Source: Streptomyces rubellomurinus (GTDB lineage Bacteria; Actinomycetota; Actinomycetes; Streptomycetales; Streptomycetaceae). Taken from it: 64,000 nucleotides of DNA. Both the position numbers and the translations under genes were made by a program. How positions within the stretch are numbered: position 1 is the first letter of the stretch; each line of letters begins with the position of its first letter. Shown piece after piece: positions 60,801 to 64,000 of this stretch. The stretch is taken from contig NZ_JZKH01000013.1 of NCBI RefSeq assembly GCF_000961885.1, forward strand, positions 56,141 to 120,140, read 5' to 3'. The notes under the pieces were generated by a model. It was not told where the DNA came from. It did not search any database and saw only the letters and a program-made list of their open reading frames with translations.

Positions 60801-61504
60801 GCTCGACGGGTGAACTGCGCGCCTACACCTTCACCCTGGGAACCGTCACCGTCCGCGACCCGTTCGGCGGGGGCGCCCCGTTCCCCACCCTCACCGGCAT
60901 CGCCACCGACACCAGGATCGGCTGGGGCGTCTCCGCGTCCCGCTGGCCGGCGATCGGATCCGACGGCGACCTCACCGGCTCCGGATCACCCACCCTGTGG
61001 GGCATGACCGCCAACGGCGTCATCCAGATCTGGACCGGCCACTCCACCACCACCGACCCCTACTACACCTGGACCACCGGCCCGGACAGCGTCCTGAGCA
61101 CCTACACCGCCAACGGCCCCGTCACCTACGCCGCCCAGAGCGGCAAGTGCCTGGACGTCAACGGCGGCCTCTTCGCCCCCGGCGCCGCCGCCCAGATCTG
61201 GGACTGCAACTCCACCAACGCCCACTGGACCTTCCAGCCGGACGGCACCCTGCGCACCCTCGGCGGCTGCCTCGACGCCACCGCGATGGGAACCGCCAGC
61301 GGCACCCCGCTGGAACTCTGGAACTGCGGCAACCTCTCGCCCAACCAGATCTTCCTGCCCAGGGCGGACGGCAGCCTCTACAACCCCTACTCCGGCCGCT
61401 GCGTCGACGTCCCCTTCGGCAGCGCGACCAACGGCGCCCGACTCGCACTCTGGGACTGCAACGGCGGACCCTCCCAGAAGTGGGTCCTCCCCGCCCGGAG
61501 TTGA
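57854..61504 (+). CDS. secreted multidomain protein with C-terminal ricin-type lectin
   Basis: 1216-aa exported protein, start TTG 57854 behind GGGGGGAG. Signal peptide residues 1-35 (LRAVTAAAVLVLTTGLSGFT then AHAADA). An N-terminal ~300-residue region is common to streptomycete partners of RHS proteins. Next comes a DNRLRE/TGF-beta-propeptide-like domain (about 370-520, FYQFDISALNGAIIKSATMT and ALSVLYDR), Ig-like repeats, and an FG-GAP-like segment near 779 (FGDVTGDALPDILTADPNGD). The last ~125 residues form a ricin-B beta-trefoil with QxW-type repeats (AAQIWDCNSTNAHWTF, LELWNCG, LALWDCNGGPSQKW). Carbohydrate or cell-surface binding is likely. It is divergent from the RHS gene. Confidence 0.87.
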   Translation: MNRKRLRASAPLRAVTAAAVLVLTTGLSGFTAHAADAPAVPSQAATDAATAQQQAQPPAGAAEKAIAEAKATQKNVPVDSLTTEFSETSATPEGHFALTTHPDQQRVRRDGAWQKLDASLAANQDGTFSPKSAAGQLVLSKGGDGPLATMTSADGKKLALSAPFALPAPVVSGDSVLYPSVAPDIDLKVTATKAGGLTTVLVVKTQAAAANPVLKNLHFDTATDGVTVTSDAHGNLTAAGADGKPRWIARTPQMWDSSTAPATKTPRAHAAAPSDIPGPADTGKAAATGSTAGPGEGSKVADMPVKAGDKGLDLTPDQDLLAHGTAPYYIDPDFLPWSQSGNGWTWVQSSHDGSNNWMRQGSANSDHPGVGVCGSYPNGGSCSPADIERAFYQFDISALNGAIIKSATMTMQEYVSADWSCTQTYPLRLFLTGAIGNGTTWSNQPGQVGGQLGDTAMVGGSGQGACHDNVAFSFDISGAVKQYTNNGQLTFGLYGDESNQYAFKRFTYQPALSVLYDRIPDVPSNPHVSPTPRTANPAGTNLACGDVNSDHWAWLGAGSDQNNAVTLSATVHSPTQSQLHSYDQFWDYGAPGGIAYVAQGDTADVANGGTTTFQVPGGLIKDGHAYGYRMYASDGLSGVPRSGPSYDCYFKVDLAPPTLSFPTTVTDTTKQFPPSGNGQTAQIYPGQSGTIPFTATDPAPAVGSASGVVCLRWSFDPQLGDAAWQCGSAMPSGQIPVTPGRWGTNVLYVQAEDNAGNLSPVAQYSFSVPWNPNSPAPTFGDVTGDALPDILTADPNGDLRAYSIPATAQAAALAAPKAKSPGGDSWANYRTTHRGSLRGGTNLDDLFAHKDGDKSLYYYLNPGVANIFDANSTLAKPACDPTLTDCTGYNATDWSTTLQVAASGDPKSSNLDTSKKFQNRTGLFTVESSPDGTGALWFYPSVGDALLGSPTKLAGTGWKGWDLISPGDWAGQGHPGLWARNQGSTGELRAYTFTLGTVTVRDPFGGGAPFPTLTGIATDTRIGWGVSASRWPAIGSDGDLTGSGSPTLWGMTANGVIQIWTGHSTTTDPYYTWTTGPDSVLSTYTANGPVTYAAQSGKCLDVNGGLFAPGAAAQIWDCNSTNAHWTFQPDGTLRTLGGCLDATAMGTASGTPLELWNCGNLSPNQIFLPRADGSLYNPYSGRCVDVPFGSATNGARLALWDCNGGPSQKWVLPARS

Positions 61505-61527
61505 TCCCGTAGCACAGGGACCCGACC

Positions 61528-61562
61528 GGGCCGGGTGAGCCGCGACGCGGCTCACCCGGCCC
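61528..61562 (+). terminator. terminator of the lectin gene
   Basis: GGGCCGGGTGAGCCGCG (61528-61544) is complementary to 61546-61562 over 17 bp around a single A, 24 bp after the lectin stop. Confidence 0.8.
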
Positions 61563-61598
61563 ACTCTCGTTCTGCTCGGTGGAGGTGAAGGGCTCGGG

Positions 61599-61748
61599 GT
61601 GGGAGTCAACGGGTGCGCCGAGGTCCGAGCCACCCTGACCGACGTGACCGCCACCCGTGATGACAAGCTGCAGGACGGGTTCGGCCAAGGACCACTGCAC
61701 TACGCCGCCCAGTACGCGACGGTCGACGACCCGTACTGGTCGCACTGA
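61599..61748 (+). CDS. possible 49-aa ORF or gene relic
   Basis: GTG 61599 to TGA 61748 reads VGVNGCAEVRATLTDVTATR and then DDKLQDGFGQGPLHYAAQYA, ending VDDPYWSH. Composition looks protein-like, unlike the low-complexity shadows nearby, but there is no good ribosome-binding site and no recognised family. It may be the tail of a lost gene next to the RHS/lectin locus. The rest of the gap to 61807 shows nothing. Confidence 0.25.
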   Translation: MGVNGCAEVRATLTDVTATRDDKLQDGFGQGPLHYAAQYATVDDPYWSH

Positions 61749-61807
61749 CACCGCTGAGCCCGCCCGGTCCGAGGGTCTGCCGGAACGACCGCCCCCGCCG
61801 CCGCCCG

Positions 61808-63304
61808 TCAGTCCCGGGCGAGATCGAAGGCGGTGGGGGCGTGCCCCGCCCAGATCCGGCGGGAGGCCTGCTCGGGGTAGCGGACGGTCCGGGAGCGGGT
61901 GTCGAGCACCCGGGTGAGCTGTCGGTCCGGCTCGTGGGCCGGCCAGCCGGGGGCGCCGGTGGTGGCGAAGCGGATCCAGGCCCGGCGCAGTTCGGCGGAG
62001 AGTTCGACGGCCTCCGGGGCGGGTGGGTCGCCGAGGAAGTGCCGGCCCACCGGGCTGTCCTGGGTGCCGAAGGCGAGCGGCACGTCGAGTCCGTGGCAGG
62101 CGCCGAACACCCCGCCCATGGCCGGGGCGGGGAAGGCCAGTTCGAAGAGGTACGAGCTGCCGCCGGCCGCGGTGTTGCCCTCGGCCAGCTCCAGGGATGG
62201 CATCCGGAACAGGGCGTCGGAGCTGACGGCTTCGAGCAGGTCCGAGGCGGTGGCCCCGGGGTGCGCGGCGCGGTAGGCGGCCGGGCCGGCCGGGGCCGGG
62301 GCGAACAGGTCGAGGGCGGTGTGGGCCTCGTCGTCGGTGAAGGCGCCGTGCCGGCCGGCGAGGACGGTGAACAGCCGGAACTCGTCGCGGGTGTGGCCGA
62401 CCAGCAGGTCGGTGCCCGCGGCCCGGCCGGTGGCCAGTGCCGCCCAGGGCTCCTCGGTCAGGACCTCGCCGTCGACCACCGGAACGGTGGCGATGCCGCC
62501 CTGCGCCAACCGGCCCCAGCGTGCGAGGTGGTGGGGGAGCGTGGTGCCCAGGTCGGTGACGGCCGAGGCCAGGCGCCAGGGGTCGACCTCGGCCAGGGCG
62601 GCGGCGGTGGGGGCGGTGCCGAGCCGCCGGGCCAGGTCGGCAGTGACCTCGGTGGCCAGCGCCGGGGTGCAGAGGTTGCCCGGGACGGTGTGGGCGACGG
62701 CCCGGCGGAACAGGCCGCGGGCCCGGCCCATGGTGAGGAGCGCGGCGACCGACCCGGCGCCGGCGGACTGGCCGGCGACGGTCACCCGGTCGGGATCGCC
62801 GCCGAACGCGGCGATGTTGTGCCGCACCCACTCCAGGGCCGCGATCTGGTCGAGGAAGGCGCGGTTGGCCGGGGCGTCCGGCAGCAGGGCGAAACCCTCC
62901 GCGCCCAGCCGGTAGTTGACACTCACCACGACCAGGCCGGCGCCGGCCAGTTCGGTGGGGTCGTACAGCGGGTCGCCGGAGGTGCCCGAGAGGTACCCGC
63001 CGCCGTGGATCCAGACGAAGACGGGCAGCCCGGCCGTGCCCGGGTCCGGGGTGCAGACGTTGAGCGTGAGCCAGTCGGTGCCCCGGGTCGGTTCGGCGGG
63101 CAGCGGGCCGGACTGCGGGGCGACGGGGCCGAAGGCGACGGTCTCGCGGACGCCGTCCCAGCGCTCGGGCGGGGCGGGGGCGGCGAAACGCAGCGGTCCG
63201 ATCGGCGGCCGGGCGTACGGGATGCCGCGGAAGACCGCGAGCCCCCGGTCCAGCAGGCCGCGGACGGTCCCCTCGGTGGTGCGGACGACGGGTTGGACGA
63301 GCAC
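61808..63304 (-). CDS. type B carboxylesterase
   Basis: 498-aa alpha/beta hydrolase of the carboxylesterase/para-nitrobenzyl esterase family. N-terminal GLAVFRGIPYARPPIGPLRF, LTLNVCTPD, oxyanion hole VFVWIHGGGYLSG, nucleophile VTVAGQSAGAGSVAALL (Ser near 185), Glu in GHTRDEFRLF (near 306) and His in GACHGLDVPLAFG (near 402). There is no signal peptide. GTG 63304 is preferred: GAGGAG lies 7 nt upstream; the ATG at 63319 overlaps that site. It is divergent from a TetR gene at 63401, the likely regulator. Confidence 0.9.
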   Translation of the reverse strand: MLVQPVVRTTEGTVRGLLDRGLAVFRGIPYARPPIGPLRFAAPAPPERWDGVRETVAFGPVAPQSGPLPAEPTRGTDWLTLNVCTPDPGTAGLPVFVWIHGGGYLSGTSGDPLYDPTELAGAGLVVVSVNYRLGAEGFALLPDAPANRAFLDQIAALEWVRHNIAAFGGDPDRVTVAGQSAGAGSVAALLTMGRARGLFRRAVAHTVPGNLCTPALATEVTADLARRLGTAPTAAALAEVDPWRLASAVTDLGTTLPHHLARWGRLAQGGIATVPVVDGEVLTEEPWAALATGRAAGTDLLVGHTRDEFRLFTVLAGRHGAFTDDEAHTALDLFAPAPAGPAAYRAAHPGATASDLLEAVSSDALFRMPSLELAEGNTAAGGSSYLFELAFPAPAMGGVFGACHGLDVPLAFGTQDSPVGRHFLGDPPAPEAVELSAELRRAWIRFATTGAPGWPAHEPDRQLTRVLDTRSRTVRYPEQASRRIWAGHAPTAFDLARD

Positions 63305-63400
63305 GTGGACGCTCCTCATGTCGGGTGCCGCCAGCGTTGTCAGTCAGATGTATTATGTCAAGCGTATGGGAAAGGCTCCGAAGAGGGAGGGCAACCGGCC

Positions 63401-64000
63401 GTGCCCAAGCAGGTGGATCACCAGGAGCGCCGCGAGACCATCGCCCGCGCACTCTGGCGGGTTGTCGAACAGCGCGGCGCCACGCATCTGACCCTGCGCG
63501 AGGTCGCCCAGGAGGCGGGCATCTCGCTCGGCCAGCTGCAGCACTACTTCGGCTCCCGGGCGAAGCTGCTCGCCTTCGCGATGGACTTCGCCGGCGAGCA
63601 GAGCGCCCTGCGGGTCGGCCGGGCGCTGGCGGTGCTCGGTGAACGGCCGCACCCGCGCGAGGTGGTGCGGGCGATGCTGGTCGAGATGCTGCCGCTGCAC
63701 GCCGACGCGCGGGCGACCAGCCGGATGAGCGCCGCCTACGTGCTGGAGGCGCTGCACGACGAGTCCGTCCACGCCCGGGCGCGCGGCGGGCTGCTGCAGG
63801 GGCGGGCCATGGTCGAGCAGGTGGTGCGGCAGGCGATCGCGGACGGGCTGGTCCCGGCCGACCGCGATCCGGTGGTGGAGACCGACCTGCTGCTCGCGCT
63901 CACCGGGTTCACCACCCTCCTGGAGCTGGGCGTGGTCACGCCGGCGGCGGTGCTCACGGCCGTCGACCGGCACCTGGACGGGCTGTTCGCGGGCGGGGCC
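63401..64000 (+). CDS. TetR family regulator (partial, runs off window)
   Basis: At least 200 residues, no stop before the edge. GTG 63401 follows GAGGGAGGG. HTH: RRETIARALWRVVEQRGATH, then LTLREVAQEAGISLGQLQHY with FGSRAKLLAF (residues about 9-55). The C-terminal domain has ALTGFTTLLELGVVTPA, as in BetI/TetR_C_6-like regulators. It is divergent from the carboxylesterase; the 96-bp gap contains an AT-rich TTGTCAGTC...TATGTCAAG patch (63337-63362) with imperfect symmetry, the probable operator/promoter. Confidence 0.85.
   Translation, partial: MPKQVDHQERRETIARALWRVVEQRGATHLTLREVAQEAGISLGQLQHYFGSRAKLLAFAMDFAGEQSALRVGRALAVLGERPHPREVVRAMLVEMLPLHADARATSRMSAAYVLEALHDESVHARARGGLLQGRAMVEQVVRQAIADGLVPADRDPVVETDLLLALTGFTTLLELGVVTPAAVLTAVDRHLDGLFAGGA

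Noticed and set aside
1..64000. tRNA, rRNA, riboswitch or complete insertion sequence
   Set aside because: Scanning by eye found no tRNA cloverleaf arms, rRNA motifs or intact transposase with terminal repeats; short RNAs cannot be excluded without a covariance search.

Overview
The window is 64 kb of very GC-rich actinobacterial chromosome, almost certainly Streptomycetaceae (Streptomyces or Kitasatospora). The grounds are strong third-position G/C bias, many GTG/TTG starts behind GGAGG-type sites, a mycothiol S-conjugate amidase homologue, a Pls/PosA-type membrane NRPS, many TetR/MarR/HxlR regulators, and an RHS/ricin-lectin secreted pair. No rRNA, tRNA, CRISPR array, complete insertion sequence or phage module was seen. 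MurQ at the left edge and a TetR gene at the right edge run off the window.

Layout. 1-13.5 kb: murQ (partial), an FAD monooxygenase divergent from a CGNR zinc-finger regulator, a broken aldo/keto reductase, a putative 2OG-Fe(II)-type protein, and a TetR/mca pair sharing an 11-bp-arm inverted repeat. At 6.8-8.8 kb there is an insertion-sequence graveyard (IS5-like and ISL3-like remnants) around a small cassette holding an adenylate-kinase homologue that has lost its P-loop. A VOC protein, a DUF6228-like protein, an HxlR/SDR/NTF2 locus and a YdcF-like membrane protein follow.

13.5-30.9 kb: an orphan ketosynthase; an olsB-olsA-like acyltransferase pair (ornithine-lipid type); a serine hydrolase; a 4-nt-overlapping pair of a Pls/PosA NRPS and an M1 aminopeptidase behind three copies of a TGACG-N3-CRTCA palindrome; a MarR-controlled NmrA/membrane-protein operon with matching operators; a methyltransferase; and two TetR loci with clear palindromic operators.

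31-43.6 kb: a secreted tripeptidyl-aminopeptidase-like alpha/beta hydrolase; a MacB/FtsX-type ABC locus (ATPase divergent from two giant permeases and a second ATPase that carries a C-terminal AbrB-like hairpin); a small membrane protein; and an acyl-CoA synthetase.

43.7-64 kb: a co-directional run of a P-loop protein, methyltransferase, serpin, type II thioesterase, styrene-monooxygenase-like flavoprotein, archease and RtcB (RNA repair). Then come a 2264-aa secreted RHS/YD-repeat protein with a low-GC, unrecognised C-terminal tip and no visible immunity gene, divergent from a 1216-aa secreted ricin-lectin protein, and finally a carboxylesterase divergent from a TetR gene. The most unusual items are the P-loop-less adenylate kinase cassette, the posA locus with its operator triplet, the RHS/lectin divergon and the ATPase-AbrB fusion. 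No computation or database search was run; family names rest on motifs read by eye.
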